Shown here: positions 1 to 7,391 of the stretch, one piece after another
How the letters are laid out: the number at the start of each line of letters is the position of its first letter
Position numbering within the stretch: the first letter of the stretch is position 1
IMG/VR virus record: IMGVR_UViG_3300025508_000148
Coordinates: 1-24,353 of that record
Reading direction: 5' to 3' (one strand)
DNA length: 24,353 bases
From: a virus
Program-made: the position numbers and the translations under genes
Notes under the pieces: model-generated
Databases searched by the model: none
What the model saw: the letters and a program-made list of their open reading frames with translations, nothing else
Told to the model about the DNA's origin: nothing

Positions 1-976
1 CCACAGCACCTGTAGTGTTTGCGATGTTGATTGCAAGCGTGCCGTCATTAGCTGAGATAGTGGATGTTTCAATGTCCGTGGCGTTAACGACGTCGTCTTT
101 AAGCAAAACGCTGTCAATAGTTACGCCTGAGCCGACGGTGGTCTCGTTGACCGTGTTCGTCGTAAGAACTTGCCCGCTATCTATAACTAAGTTGGTGGTG
201 CCGGACGTGTTGCCCTGCGCTAGAACTTCGGACAGCGTGTCAAAAGAGCCAACTTGGGCGTCAACGTATGCCTTAATAGACTGTTGCGTCGCAAGCTTGG
301 TGGCGCTATTGGAGACCATGTCGTCTTCGTCTTTAATGCCCGTGACGGTCGCGCCGTCTGCTGCAATATTAAGACTGGTGTTCGCAACTACCGTGGTGCC
401 TGTTACGGCGGCCGCAGTGGCGCCACCAATAACAGAGCTGTCGATAGTTCCGCCGTTAATGTCCGCCGTAGTGGCCGTCAGGTCCGCCGTTGTTAACAGA
501 GGTGTCGTTAGCGCGGTAACCCGCAGCTTGTTGTACACATCAACAACGGTGGCCGAGGTGCCGTTACCGTCAAACTTAAGGACCACATCACATCCAGCAG
601 GTACTTCAAAATCGTTGCTGGTGCTGTACGTGCCTTGAAAGAGAATGGCAGACTGACCGCCGGAAAGGTTGTTGCGGACAAAGACTATCTTCTCAGCATC
701 GTTTGGATCTAAGCGCAGGTAGGACGTGCCGCCCAGGTCGCCGGCATCGGTGAGTTCAATCCATTTATTACGGCCGTCAGACGTTGAACCGTTGCTGATT
801 TCCAGCAGGTTTGGAGTCCCCGACGTGCCAGGATTGGCCAGCGTTAAAACAACCGCGCCGTTAATGGCTTGGTCGAGGATGTCGAAATTGACGTTAGTAG
901 TATCGCCCCACGTACCCGATTGCTCGCCCGTGGCGGGCTTCTCGATTCCGAGGTTGACTGTATAGGTACTTGGCAT
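1..976 (-). CDS. Tail fibre / receptor-binding-type virion protein, N-terminal part (runs off window)
   Basis: This is an open frame of 325 codons with no stop before the window edge, so the C-terminus is missing. Its ATG follows a GAGGA Shine-Dalgarno sequence. The N-terminus (NLGIEKPATGEQSGTWGDTT, residues 8-27) matches a pattern I recall from fibre-like proteins of marine phages and probably attaches the fibre to the virion. Residues 206-258 carry the DGATVTGIKDEDD, SATKLATQQSIKAYVD and LSEVLAQGN elements that are typical of phage fibre shafts. The rest is Thr/Ser/Gly/Val-rich and low in charge, as expected for a beta-rich trimeric fibre. It is the last gene of the tail block, starting 10 bp after the stop of the 22-residue-repeat protein. 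The fibre class is well supported; receptor specificity cannot be judged because the tip lies outside the window. Confidence 0.85.
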   Translation of the reverse strand, partial: MPSTYTVNLGIEKPATGEQSGTWGDTTNVNFDILDQAINGAVVLTLANPGTSGTPNLLEISNGSTSDGRNKWIELTDAGDLGGTSYLRLDPNDAEKIVFVRNNLSGGQSAILFQGTYSTSNDFEVPAGCDVVLKFDGNGTSATVVDVYNKLRVTALTTPLLTTADLTATTADINGGTIDSSVIGGATAAAVTGTTVVANTSLNIAADGATVTGIKDEDDMVSNSATKLATQQSIKAYVDAQVGSFDTLSEVLAQGNTSGTTNLVIDSGQVLTTNTVNETTVGSGVTIDSVLLKDDVVNATDIETSTISANDGTLAINIANTTGAV

Positions 977-986
977 TTCTAAATCC

Positions 987-1694
987 TCATGCTGCTATTT
1001 TTGACCAATCGGCACTCTGACCGGGCGCTTCCGACGACCATGACGGTGTCTGGCTTACGGCAATGTCACTGTACGATGGAGTTTGACCGGGAATAATGTC
1101 ACCGTATACCAGTGCGCTTCCCGTCACTCCATCTGCATAGACGCCTATTATGTTTACGACAGCACCACCAATAACTTCGGTAACGCTGCCAACTCTTCCT
1201 GTTCCTGTTACACCCGTGACGAGAATATTCTGTTCCGTCTGGGTCGTAACCGTTCCTACTGTTGCAGTTCCGGATGTTCCTGTAACGTACACAAAGGCAA
1301 TGCCTTCTACGGAAGCTTGCCCTATCTGACCTACCGCTTCCAATCCTATCGGAGACACGGTTGCTGTCGCAATAACGGATACTGTTCCAACAGAACTTGT
1401 TGCTTCTAGTCCGGTGACAGGTGCGTTTGATTCCGCAATAACGGTGACAGGACTTACTGCTCCCGTACCCGCAACACCTATGGCCGCAATGTTCGCCTCA
1501 GCAATTACCGTAACAGAGCCAATCGACCCGGTAGCGGTAACGCCCTCAACCACAACATTCGCATCTGCAACTATTGATATAGTGCCTATGTTTGCCGTTG
1601 CGCTTGGGAGCCCTTCATCCTGACCCCACGAACCACCGCCCCAACCTTGGCTGGATGAATTCCAGCCTTTGAAGTAGACGGTTACATCAGTCAT
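987..1694 (-). CDS. Virion protein with tandem 22-residue Gly/Val repeats
   Basis: The protein has 235 residues. A Trp/Gly-rich N-terminus (GWNSSSQGWGGGSWGQ, residues 10-25) is followed by tandem repeats beginning at G51, G73, G95, G117, G139 and G161, plus degenerate copies at each end. Five repeats are exactly 22 residues (66 bp). The consensus is roughly G-[VLT]-x-[AG]-T-G-x-[VI]-G-x-V-[ST]-V. The C-terminus is rich in Ser, Trp and Gln (PSYSDIAVSQTPSWSSEAPG). Such a regular Gly/Val pattern suggests a beta-solenoid or stacked beta-hairpins. It lies between a small virion protein and the tail fibre, and its ATG overlaps the stop of the upstream gene, so a tail or fibre-associated role is likely. 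The exact function is unknown. Confidence 0.8.
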   Translation of the reverse strand: MTDVTVYFKGWNSSSQGWGGGSWGQDEGLPSATANIGTISIVADANVVVEGVTATGSIGSVTVIAEANIAAIGVAGTGAVSPVTVIAESNAPVTGLEATSSVGTVSVIATATVSPIGLEAVGQIGQASVEGIAFVYVTGTSGTATVGTVTTQTEQNILVTGVTGTGRVGSVTEVIGGAVVNIIGVYADGVTGSALVYGDIIPGQTPSYSDIAVSQTPSWSSEAPGQSADWSKIAA

Positions 1695-2149
1695 TACGCT
1701 ATCCGAATGATAGCATTACTGGCGTCAGCAGTCGGGAAAACAATGGTAAAGTCACCCGCTGTAGACGTTTTATCCGAACCAAAATCCAGCACAATTACAG
1801 ACGGGTTCGTTAGAGCCACGGATGTAGTGTTAGGGGTAGAATTGTAGATCAAAGCCCCTCGTGCGGTTATTGTTGCGGCGGTGAAGGTTTCATCCGCAAA
1901 GTCGGTCAGCGCAGTGGTACCGGACACAGAAGGATTGACTGGCGTAAGCGCCTGGCCACCTGTTGTATATCCAGAACCGCTGGCAACTTCGTTTGAGGTA
2001 GTGTACGCCGTAGTAGCTGCATTAAGAGTAGCTGCGCTGGTGTACAAGGCGAGTAAAAATGTATCGCCCGTGGATGAGTCGAAATCGTGAGCGCCGTAAA
2101 GCAATTCTTGCTTAAAGCTGCTACACATATAGTTGCCTGAAAACGCCAT
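1694..2149 (-). CDS. Small phage structural protein of marine-phage type
   Basis: The protein has 151 residues. It starts MAFSGNYMCSSFKQELLYGA and continues with DTFLLALYTSAATLNAATTA and the segment GSGYTTGGQALT. I recognise this pattern from small proteins encoded beside tail fibre and connector genes in marine phages. Composition is Thr/Ala/Ser-rich with alternating hydrophobic residues, suggesting a beta-rich fold; no transmembrane segment or catalytic motif is visible. Its last base is the first base of the next start codon, so the two genes are probably translationally coupled. A virion role is inferred from position and resemblance only. Confidence 0.75.
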   Translation of the reverse strand: MAFSGNYMCSSFKQELLYGAHDFDSSTGDTFLLALYTSAATLNAATTAYTTSNEVASGSGYTTGGQALTPVNPSVSGTTALTDFADETFTAATITARGALIYNSTPNTTSVALTNPSVIVLDFGSDKTSTAGDFTIVFPTADASNAIIRIA

Positions 2150-2151
2150 GG

Positions 2152-2445
2152 CTACAGTCTCCTTATGAGTTCAGCAAGCTCTCTATGGCCTGCATGGATT
2201 AATTCATTGTACACCGTTGTTCTATCACTTTTGATAGCTTCACGCATATAAACTTCAAGCACTTTGACCATGTCCTTACGAAAGGCATGAGCCTGTGCTT
2301 TTATTGCCTCGGGCGCAGTTTCGCTAATAGCTAAGATCTTGTGCGCACATCGTTCTGCAATTTCTTCTGGAGTAAACCCGCGCTTATCCGTGGTGTGTAC
2401 CTCAACGTTAAACGCTGTGTTTGTTTGCAAAGCAGAAAAAGTCAT
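2152..2445 (-). CDS. Conserved hypothetical protein in the tail block
   Basis: The 97-residue protein is mostly helical by composition. A short beta-like N-terminus (MTFSALQTNTAFNVEVHTTD) precedes two probable helices, around residues 26-38 (PEEIAERCAHKIL) and 47-75. Its ATG overlaps the stop of the adaptor gene upstream by four bases (ATGA), so it is very likely co-translated with it. I recognise no domain. The Lys/Arg/His-rich helical part could mediate assembly or DNA contact near the connector, but that is speculation. Confidence 0.7.
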   Translation of the reverse strand: MTFSALQTNTAFNVEVHTTDKRGFTPEEIAERCAHKILAISETAPEAIKAQAHAFRKDMVKVLEVYMREAIKSDRTTVYNELIHAGHRELAELIRRL

Positions 2446-3092
2446 TGTTTCGGCCTAATTAGTTTTCCGGTACGGTATTCGTCCGTTACTTCTTTAGATT
2501 CACCCAGCATCTTCATGCCCATAACGGCTTCACCAAAGCGTTTTTCGTACATGGCCAGCATGTCAGGCTCACCCTTCATGTAAATGTAGGCCTCCATCAA
2601 GCTTCCGTACAACATAGCTATTTCAGCGTTTTCGCTTAGCCAGGTTGTCGCTGTATCGGCACCCGCCGTTAAACTGGCAGGCCGGTAGAAATAATGTAAC
2701 TCTACCGCGTAAGACGCGTCAGGTGTTGGCCCAACAATGAAGTTGTTTATGTCAAAAACAGCGTAATAACGAGGGTCACCTGTGGTAGCCGCATCGGGAT
2801 TAAACGATTGAACAAAATCAACATCTTTAAAGTCTAAAAACACATGGTCCCCGCTGGAGTCCACAAAAGACAACGCAAACGAGGCAAGGTAGTCGCTAGG
2901 ACAGGCCAAATACTTGTTGGACCCTGTCAGAGCGCCGCTAACATTCTTTTTAAACAAGCTGAGCTGGACGTTTTTAAGAATCCGCTCTTCTGCCTGCCGG
3001 ATAAATAGGGGCAAGTTGTTGACGAAGGACGTTTCGTCGTTTTCGGTGTAATCCTGAATAGCTTGCTTCAGTTCTGCGTATGTGAAACTCAT
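2442..3092 (-). CDS. Phage head-tail adaptor protein
   Basis: The 216-residue protein begins MSFTYAELKQAIQDYTENDE, followed by LPLFIRQAEERILKNVQL and LACPSDYLASFALSF. This is the characteristic start of a widespread phage adaptor family found next to gp4-like tail accessory proteins. The second half (LHYFYRPASL, TTWLSENAEIAMLYGSLMEAYIYMKGE) also fits: a helical region that packs around the portal ring. It lies in a connector cluster with the genes at 3089-3391 and 3391-4059, overlapping the former by four bases. The likely role is joining the portal vertex to the short tail. Confidence in the family is good; the exact position in the virion is inferred. Confidence 0.82.
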   Translation of the reverse strand: MSFTYAELKQAIQDYTENDETSFVNNLPLFIRQAEERILKNVQLSLFKKNVSGALTGSNKYLACPSDYLASFALSFVDSSGDHVFLDFKDVDFVQSFNPDAATTGDPRYYAVFDINNFIVGPTPDASYAVELHYFYRPASLTAGADTATTWLSENAEIAMLYGSLMEAYIYMKGEPDMLAMYEKRFGEAVMGMKMLGESKEVTDEYRTGKLIRPKQ

Positions 3093-3391
3093 GTAACCAC
3101 CGTTATTTGTCCAACCTGACCGAAGCCTTGTACGGGCCGCAGCTTAGGGGCAACCACTAAAGGTAACCCGACGTACACATCTAAAGGCTCTGTCCGATCT
3201 GGGCGAGCATCCTTAAGGGACTGCGGGTCAACCACCTTCCTAAAAGGGCCTAATTGAGGCTGCTTGGGCTCAAATTCATCCGGACCCACTAAAAGTCCGT
3301 TCCATTCCTTTTTCATTAACCGATAAGGGTAACGAAAACCCGAACGGTCTGATATAGCCCACGCTTCTTTCCCTGCCGCATTTTTAGCCAT
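3089..3391 (-). CDS. Small conserved virion-associated protein (AISDRSGFRYPY type)
   Basis: The protein has 100 residues. The segment EAWAISDRSGFRYPYRLMKK, followed by EWNGLLV and EFEPKQPQL (residues 9-47), matches a pattern I recall from small proteins encoded between adaptor genes in marine phages. There it reads roughly AISDRSG-x-x-[FY]PY-x-E-x-x-x-EWNG. The C-terminus is Val/Gly-rich. The start codon overlaps the last base of the gp4-like gene upstream, and its own end overlaps the next start by four bases, so the three connector genes are tightly coupled. A structural role is likely; no enzymatic motif is seen. Confidence 0.72.
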   Translation of the reverse strand: MAKNAAGKEAWAISDRSGFRYPYRLMKKEWNGLLVGPDEFEPKQPQLGPFRKVVDPQSLKDARPDRTEPLDVYVGLPLVVAPKLRPVQGFGQVGQITVVT

Positions 3392-4059
3392 TAACCTAAC
3401 CTGTAATAGTCAAAACTAGGGGCTACGTTGAACGAAGACCGGTCCCGATCTTCCGTGGCAGCTCTGTCAAACTCTTCCTCATAGGACGCTTTTAACATTG
3501 CCACCCGATTCGGGGCCCGCTTTAGCGCTATGTAATACGCTAACCCTGCCGCTAGACACGGGTAAAAACGAAAGGGCAGGTCCATGGTGTTAGTATATAC
3601 ATCCGCGTCATCTATGCGAGTTAAAGCGTCATAATAGATCACATCGGTGTTGTTGTCCGGGACAGGCCAAACCTTGAGCTTCGGAGACACTTGTCTGTCC
3701 AAGAAGAACTGGTTTACTCGGCCTTGCGTAGACTTGTTTGGGATGCTTAAGTAGCCGTCTCGACTTAACCTGGTTAAAGAATAGTCTGTTCCAGACCGCC
3801 TTACCGCCACGGAAAGAACATCAATAACGTCGTTACCAACGTCGTACTCGCTCGTGCCGTCTACAACCGTAATAGTGCGCTGTTTAATGGTCCATTGGTT
3901 CAAACCACGGTTAGCCCAATCGGCAAGCAACAGGTTCAAAGACCGTTTGGCAGATTTAAGGTCGTACCCTGTACGAACTTCAAGCCCGCACCGTTCGTAG
4001 GCCTCTTCGACATACTCAGCAACGTCTAGCTCAAAATTAGTGCTTCCAGATGTAGTCAT
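3391..4059 (-). CDS. P22 gp4-like tail accessory / head completion protein
   Basis: The 222-residue protein contains the signature of the gp4-type connector family. Residues 9-60 read as a helical start (VAEYVEEAYERCGLEV, SAKRSLNLLLADWANRGLN) followed by WTIKQRTITVVDGTSEYDV and a beta-rich middle (KLKVWPVPDNN). A helical C-terminal part (YPCLAAGLAYYIALKRAP, LKASYEEEFDRAATEDRDRS) follows. In P22, gp4 binds the portal ring and begins tail assembly. The good SD-like region GAGGTAGGTAAGGG precedes the ATG. The gene heads the three-gene connector cluster. Together with a P22-type portal it supports a short-tailed virion. Confidence 0.83.
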   Translation of the reverse strand: MTTSGSTNFELDVAEYVEEAYERCGLEVRTGYDLKSAKRSLNLLLADWANRGLNQWTIKQRTITVVDGTSEYDVGNDVIDVLSVAVRRSGTDYSLTRLSRDGYLSIPNKSTQGRVNQFFLDRQVSPKLKVWPVPDNNTDVIYYDALTRIDDADVYTNTMDLPFRFYPCLAAGLAYYIALKRAPNRVAMLKASYEEEFDRAATEDRDRSSFNVAPSFDYYRLG

Positions 4060-4089
4060 AACCCTTACCTACCTCGTGATCGGTGCTAT

Positions 4090-4260
4090 TTAAGCGTTGC
4101 GTACGGCGCATTTACTGCCTTTTTTAACTTTGCCGCCTTTTTTCATTCGAGCCACCGGGGCAGCTACCACCAACATAGGCTTTTTCTTTTTCTTGACGTA
4201 CTCCATGGGAACTTCTCTATCGCCTCGGCGCGCCAGGGGCTTCATGTTTTTGTTTGGCAT
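4090..4260 (-). CDS. Small basic protein, 56 residues
   Basis: The ATG lies five bases after an AGGAGAG Shine-Dalgarno sequence, and the frame fills the gap between two confident genes. The product is strongly basic: KKKKK at residues 23-27, MKKGGKVKKGSK at 39-50, and an N-terminus MPNKNMKPLARRGDREVP. It has only a short hydrophobic stretch (MLVVAAPV) and no recognised domain. Short Lys/Gly-rich proteins of this kind occur in tail blocks of marine phages. A nucleic-acid-binding or assembly role is possible but unproven. Confidence that it is a gene rests on the SD sequence, spacing and packing. Confidence 0.7.
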   Translation of the reverse strand: MPNKNMKPLARRGDREVPMEYVKKKKKPMLVVAAPVARMKKGGKVKKGSKCAVRNA

Positions 4261-4281
4261 AGTAACTCTCCTAATATATGG

Positions 4282-4659
4282 TTAGAGCTTAGTGGTAGAA
4301 AGTCGTTCAACACGAATGGTGTCGTAATCATTTAAGCGAAAGCCTGTTAACACGATGTCGGTGTCAATAAAGATGCCCGCCGCAATGGCTTTGTTTAAAC
4401 CGGCTACGTATTCGTAGAAAGTTTCGTCGGTGTTCTCGTGCGCCAGATCAATAACAAACACCACGTCGTATTTCGGGTCAAACTGAGAAACACATGAGTA
4501 CAGCGTTTGATAGCTTTTTTCCTGTATGAACAAGATCGCAACCCGGTCTTTATCCCACGCCAAACAATCATTCAAGTTGTCGGAGTCGTCGTAAGACCAT
4601 TTTCTGACATCATCTACAATTGCAGATTCAATCGGATCGCTAAAAAAAGACTTGTTCAT
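4282..4659 (-). CDS. Hypothetical protein, 125 residues
   Basis: I do not recognise this protein. It is acidic, with an alternating pattern of hydrophobic strands and helices: RVAILFIQEKSYQTLYSC, YDVVFVIDLAHEN, YVAGLNKAIAAGIFID and TDIVLTGFRLND. This order could form a small alpha/beta domain. No membrane segment, signal peptide or catalytic signature is evident. It follows the holin-like gene by three bases and precedes the small basic protein, in the block between capsid-associated and connector genes. A lysis or virion role cannot be decided from sequence alone. Confidence 0.65.
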   Translation of the reverse strand: MNKSFFSDPIESAIVDDVRKWSYDDSDNLNDCLAWDKDRVAILFIQEKSYQTLYSCVSQFDPKYDVVFVIDLAHENTDETFYEYVAGLNKAIAAGIFIDTDIVLTGFRLNDYDTIRVERLSTTKL

Positions 4660-4661
4660 AG

Positions 4662-4874
4662 CTAAGCCAAAGCCTTATGTATCAAGGGCACTACCATAAT
4701 CAAAGCCGCTAAGCCCCATATCTTTATGTCCAGCCCTTTTAGCGAATGTTTCTGATCCGCCAGTTTTTCTTCAATTCGCTGGTAGCGTAAATTACACTCC
4801 GCTTCATGCTTTTCAAGATTGGCCCAAATATCGGAATCTCTTGCAGGCTTTTGAAGTTTTTCAACATTGTTCAT
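4662..4874 (-). CDS. Holin-like small membrane protein (coiled coil plus one TM helix)
   Basis: The 70-residue protein has a charged helical N-terminal region (IWANLEKHEAECNLRYQRIE, residues 16-35, then EKLADQKHSLKGLD), predicted coiled coil. A single hydrophobic segment covers about residues 50-69 (IKIWGLAALIMVVPLIHKAL). This layout resembles the haemolysin XhlA/holin-like small proteins of phages, in which a heptad-rich cytoplasmic part precedes a C-terminal membrane anchor. GAGG lies six bases before the ATG. The M15 endolysin is encoded about 5.4 kb away rather than alongside, so the holin call rests on topology only. It could equally be a membrane-associated virion protein. Confidence 0.6.
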   Translation of the reverse strand: MNNVEKLQKPARDSDIWANLEKHEAECNLRYQRIEEKLADQKHSLKGLDIKIWGLAALIMVVPLIHKALA

Positions 4875-4875
4875 A

Positions 4876-5619
4876 TTAAGCCTCGTTCCGTATGATCACT
4901 AACTCAAGGTTCGAGGAGATCTTCAGGTTAGCGTTCGCGCTGGAGCCTATTGCACGAACCTCCATGTCCGACTTTTCTGGAATTGCGATGGGGTATGTGA
5001 AGACCAATACTACGCTAGAGTTTTCCGCAGCAAATTGCTGTTGTGTCCGAAAAACACCGCCCTCTTCCCGAATAACCAGTCGTATCGTACCAAATTTATT
5101 GTTTGCTTCGGTCAGAGACGTTGTGTCGAACTGCGTTACATAGGCGGTATGCCCGGCAGGTACGGTGTAAACCGCCATCAGTGTCTGTTGTGACGCTACC
5201 GCGAGATAAGCGTATGTAACACCTCCGTTGGTAATAGACGCCGCGCCCGTGAGTGCTTGAGACCCTGAGGTAAACGCACGGAACACCCTCAAGAAAAGAC
5301 CTGAAGTAGTGGCTGTCCCAGAACCCGCTAGGGTAACTGTTTCCGTCAGGGGAGCGTAGTCCGCATCAAGCCCCTGTACCTGAACCTGAACACCGTTGTC
5401 TGTTGCACCCGCCGCACTGGTAACAGACATCGCTACTGCGCTAGAGGGGTACGCATAAATACCGCCGAAATCCCAAACAGTCTCTTCAACCGCTTGGACT
5501 ACAGGGTTGTACCCGAACTTAAAGACATTCGAGTGGCCCATAATTTGGCCGCGAGATACCTGAAGCCCGAAAGGCTCTGTGGCCCCGACTTGCGTTATAG
5601 ATCTAATAGGATTAGCCAT
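4876..5619 (-). CDS. Phage structural protein (marine-phage virion protein family)
   Basis: The 247-residue protein has an N-terminus containing EPFGLQVSRGQIMGH (residues 15-29) and VEETVWDFGGIYAYP (about residues 44-58). A beta-rich, Thr/Ala/Val-rich body includes LTETVTLAGSGTATT, ITNGGVTYAYLAV and QTLMAVYTVPAGHTAYVTQF. These elements match a family I recall from marine podo- and myophages, annotated as virion structural protein. AGGGG lies seven bases before the ATG. It is followed in the operon by the holin-like gene and preceded by three small genes. A surface or tail-spike-associated beta-sandwich role is plausible; the precise location is unknown. Confidence 0.78.
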   Translation of the reverse strand: MANPIRSITQVGATEPFGLQVSRGQIMGHSNVFKFGYNPVVQAVEETVWDFGGIYAYPSSAVAMSVTSAAGATDNGVQVQVQGLDADYAPLTETVTLAGSGTATTSGLFLRVFRAFTSGSQALTGAASITNGGVTYAYLAVASQQTLMAVYTVPAGHTAYVTQFDTTSLTEANNKFGTIRLVIREEGGVFRTQQQFAAENSSVVLVFTYPIAIPEKSDMEVRAIGSSANANLKISSNLELVIIRNEA

Positions 5620-5629
5620 CGTTAAACCC

Positions 5630-5902
5630 CTAGCTATAAAAAACGGTTACAGAGGTACACGCTGTGAACACGGACACGTATATGTCCGAAACCCGCAAAC
5701 CCTCGTCCGGAATGTTAACGGAATGAGTGTCGGAAGCGTTTAAATCCACGTCAATAGCTATCGATCCGCCATCACCGTCCGTAATTACAAGACGAGGAGA
5801 GCCTGTCGTGGTTTTTACTTGTAGCTGCCTAATACGTGCAGGGCCTACCGCAGCAGACCCCGTACCGGCCAAGCGTTTTGATTTTAAATCAGAACCTGCC
5901 AT
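5630..5902 (-). CDS. Small beta-rich structural protein, 90 residues
   Basis: After a basic N-terminus (MAGSDLKSKRLAGTGSAAVG), the sequence alternates hydrophobic and polar residues (RIRQLQVKTTTGSPRLVITD, IAIDVDLNASD, IYVSVFTACTSVTVFY). This pattern is typical of a small beta-sandwich protein. Its start codon shares one base with the stop codon of the 46-residue gene upstream (TAATG), so translation is probably coupled. Similar small proteins occur beside the preceding structural protein family in marine phages. No enzymatic motif is visible. Confidence 0.7.
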   Translation of the reverse strand: MAGSDLKSKRLAGTGSAAVGPARIRQLQVKTTTGSPRLVITDGDGGSIAIDVDLNASDTHSVNIPDEGLRVSDIYVSVFTACTSVTVFYS

Positions 5903-6042
5903 TATTTGACACCCCTAGTAGCTTTGGGCTTCTCCACGGCGGACACACTTTTCGGTGCAATCGGAAGAGCCTTACCTTCTTTATCTAAACCACGCAGCGC
6001 CAATTCATCGGCGCCAGGGGCGTTTTTTGGAATAAGTGACAT
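5902..6042 (-). CDS. Small hypothetical protein, 46 residues
   Basis: The frame is supported by a TAAGGAG Shine-Dalgarno sequence six bases before the ATG and by a one-base overlap with the next start codon. The product begins MSLIPKNAPGADELALRGLD and ends in a Lys/Pro-rich tail (VEKPKATRGVK). There is no predicted membrane segment or known motif. Its position among small virion genes downstream of the capsid promoter suggests a minor structural or assembly function, which is inference. Confidence 0.65.
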   Translation of the reverse strand: MSLIPKNAPGADELALRGLDKEGKALPIAPKSVSAVEKPKATRGVK

Positions 6043-6052
6043 GACCTACTCC

Positions 6053-6286
6053 TTAGGTGGCGGAAATGGTGGCGCCAGTGTCGGAACGCTTCCAGTTTGT
6101 GCCGTCGGAGAAAGCTAAGATGGCTGAGCCAGCAGCACCGTTAGATACGTAAACAACAGTACCGGCAATGCCTGCGGCGGAAACGGCATTTGCTACCGTG
6201 TAAGTTGGGACTTGGGTCGCGCCTACAACGTCGCCAATAAAGCCGTTGTTGGAGGTAACTGGACCAGAGAAAGTGGTATTGGACAT
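6053..6286 (-). CDS. Small structural protein (VVYVSNGAAGS...FSDGTNW type)
   Basis: The 77-residue protein has an N-terminus MSNTTFSGPVTSNNGFIGD that resembles the start of phage virion proteins displaying a short extended arm. Residues 44-67 contain VVYVSNGAAGSAILAFSDGT followed by NWKR, a pattern I recall from marine-phage tail and fibre-associated proteins. GAGG lies eight bases before the ATG. This is the first gene after the promoter-like sequence at 6380-6409, so it opens the second structural transcription unit. Function beyond a virion role is not known. Confidence 0.7.
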   Translation of the reverse strand: MSNTTFSGPVTSNNGFIGDVVGATQVPTYTVANAVSAAGIAGTVVYVSNGAAGSAILAFSDGTNWKRSDTGATISAT

Positions 6287-6315
6287 ACTATAAGCCTCAC
6301 ATGCGAGTTAAGGTA

Positions 6316-6354
6316 GAATCTGTCTGCATATCGTCAGTCGGGTCTGTCAGATTC
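6316..6354 (-). promoter_or_regulatory. Possible hairpin in the 5' leader of the second structural unit
   Basis: GAATCTG and CAGATTC form a perfect 7-bp inverted repeat separated by 25 bases. It lies between the predicted transcription start near 6373 and the ATG at 6286. It could stabilise the leader or regulate it. The long loop makes this a modest prediction. Confidence 0.35.
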
Positions 6355-6379
6355 ACCGGATTTTTTCCCGATAAGTGCA

Positions 6380-6409
6380 AACATACCATTATATAGCCGT
6401 CTTTGTCAA
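6380..6409 (-). promoter_or_regulatory. Sigma-70-like promoter downstream of the capsid gene
   Basis: On the minus strand a consensus TTGACA (-35, 6404-6409) is followed after 18 bases by TATGTT (-10, 6380-6385). A perfect TATAAT also lies inside the spacer (6388-6393). The site directly follows the capsid-gene terminator and precedes the block of small structural genes, as expected for a restart promoter. Confidence 0.65.
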
Positions 6410-6412
6410 GAA

Positions 6413-6443
6413 CACGAAAAAAGGAGGCCGAAGCCTCCTTTTT
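6413..6443 (-). terminator. Intrinsic terminator after the major capsid gene
   Basis: On the minus strand an 11-bp stem built around GGAGGC/GCCTCC closes a TTCG tetraloop with a C-G closing pair. That is the very stable cUUCGg loop. The stem's A/U base is followed by a run of six T residues. It starts 24 bp after the capsid stop codon. This is a textbook rho-independent terminator and should uncouple capsid expression from the genes further on. Confidence 0.9.
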
Positions 6444-6466
6444 AGTGCAACACAGTAACCGAGTGG

Positions 6467-7378
6467 TTACGCGGCGCCGGGGGTGCCGTAAACAGAACGC
6501 CAATCGGAAACACCGAAAGAATAACGTTCACGGGCCTTGAAGCGCATGTTACCGGTGTCAAAGTCACCTTCCATTGCCGTTTTAATAGGCGAACGGTTGA
6601 AGTGCTTGAAGCCGTTAGGCGCGTCAGTCTTAATGAAGAAAGCGTCTGTGTCGGTCAAGAAGTGGTTTACCACTGCGCCGTCAGGAAGCATTCCCATAGA
6701 CTTCATTGCATTGTTGTCGTTGTCCGCAGTACCAGAGCGCAGGTTCGAGTTGATAACTCGCTCTGCGATGAATTGAAGCTCTTTAGGGATAATGAGCTTC
6801 ATGCCGCGAACAGCAATCTTCAAGCCACGCTCATCGGTCAAACCAGCAATATCAATTAACATCTGTTCCAACGAAGTTTCGTTGAGGTCGGCAGCAACTG
6901 CCAAGACGTTTGTTTGATTGCCAGAAAGTGATGGGTGGGCGGCTGAACACAAGGCAGCGCCATCGCCGATCGCATTAGTGCCAGTCGAGAACGCATTGTT
7001 CAGGATAGACGCTGCTTTGATCTGCTTAGTCTGGGCCATAGAGCGGGCCAGAGCCTTGGTGTAACGCGAAGCAAGACGATCGTAAAGATTGTCTTCCACG
7101 GCTTCTTCAGTGATGGAGAAGGCCAACGCGATTGTTTCGTGAGTGTAACGAGCGGTGTAAGTTTCTTGAGCGTCGTCAAAACTGATGGACTGGCCTTCAT
7201 TTTTAACAGGTGCAGTAGAAAAACCACCAAGCATTACTTCTTCTTCAAATGCTCGGTCCGAAGACTCTTCATCAAAGATTTCAGAATGCTCGTTCTCGTA
7301 ACGGTTGTATTCTAGGCCGAACAAGGCATTAAGGCCGGGTTCAAGCTCTTTCGCTAATTGTGCGCGAGAAATAGCCAT
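6467..7378 (-). CDS. Major capsid protein
   Basis: The 303-residue protein begins MAISRAQLAKELEPGLNALF and continues with FDEESSDRAFEEEVMLGGFS. A central part reads ALAFSITEEAVEDNLYDRLA followed by SRYTKALARSMAQTKQIKAA, and the C-terminus reads RERYSFGVSDWRSVYG. This is the pattern of HK97-fold capsid proteins of the Mu-like/podophage type: an N-arm, an E-loop region near residues 50-80, then the spine helix and A domain. AAGGAGG lies eight bases before the ATG, giving strong translation. It follows the scaffold and a putative decoration protein and is ended by a strong terminator, all expected for an abundantly made head protein. No separate protease gene was recognised nearby. Confidence 0.9.
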   Translation of the reverse strand: MAISRAQLAKELEPGLNALFGLEYNRYENEHSEIFDEESSDRAFEEEVMLGGFSTAPVKNEGQSISFDDAQETYTARYTHETIALAFSITEEAVEDNLYDRLASRYTKALARSMAQTKQIKAASILNNAFSTGTNAIGDGAALCSAAHPSLSGNQTNVLAVAADLNETSLEQMLIDIAGLTDERGLKIAVRGMKLIIPKELQFIAERVINSNLRSGTADNDNNAMKSMGMLPDGAVVNHFLTDTDAFFIKTDAPNGFKHFNRSPIKTAMEGDFDTGNMRFKARERYSFGVSDWRSVYGTPGAA

Positions 7379-7391
7379 TTAGTAGACCTCC

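Noticed and set aside
15-638. 207-residue plus-strand frame opposite the tail fibre
   Set aside because: Antisense shadow of the fibre gene, which has a recognised N-terminus and a good SD sequence.
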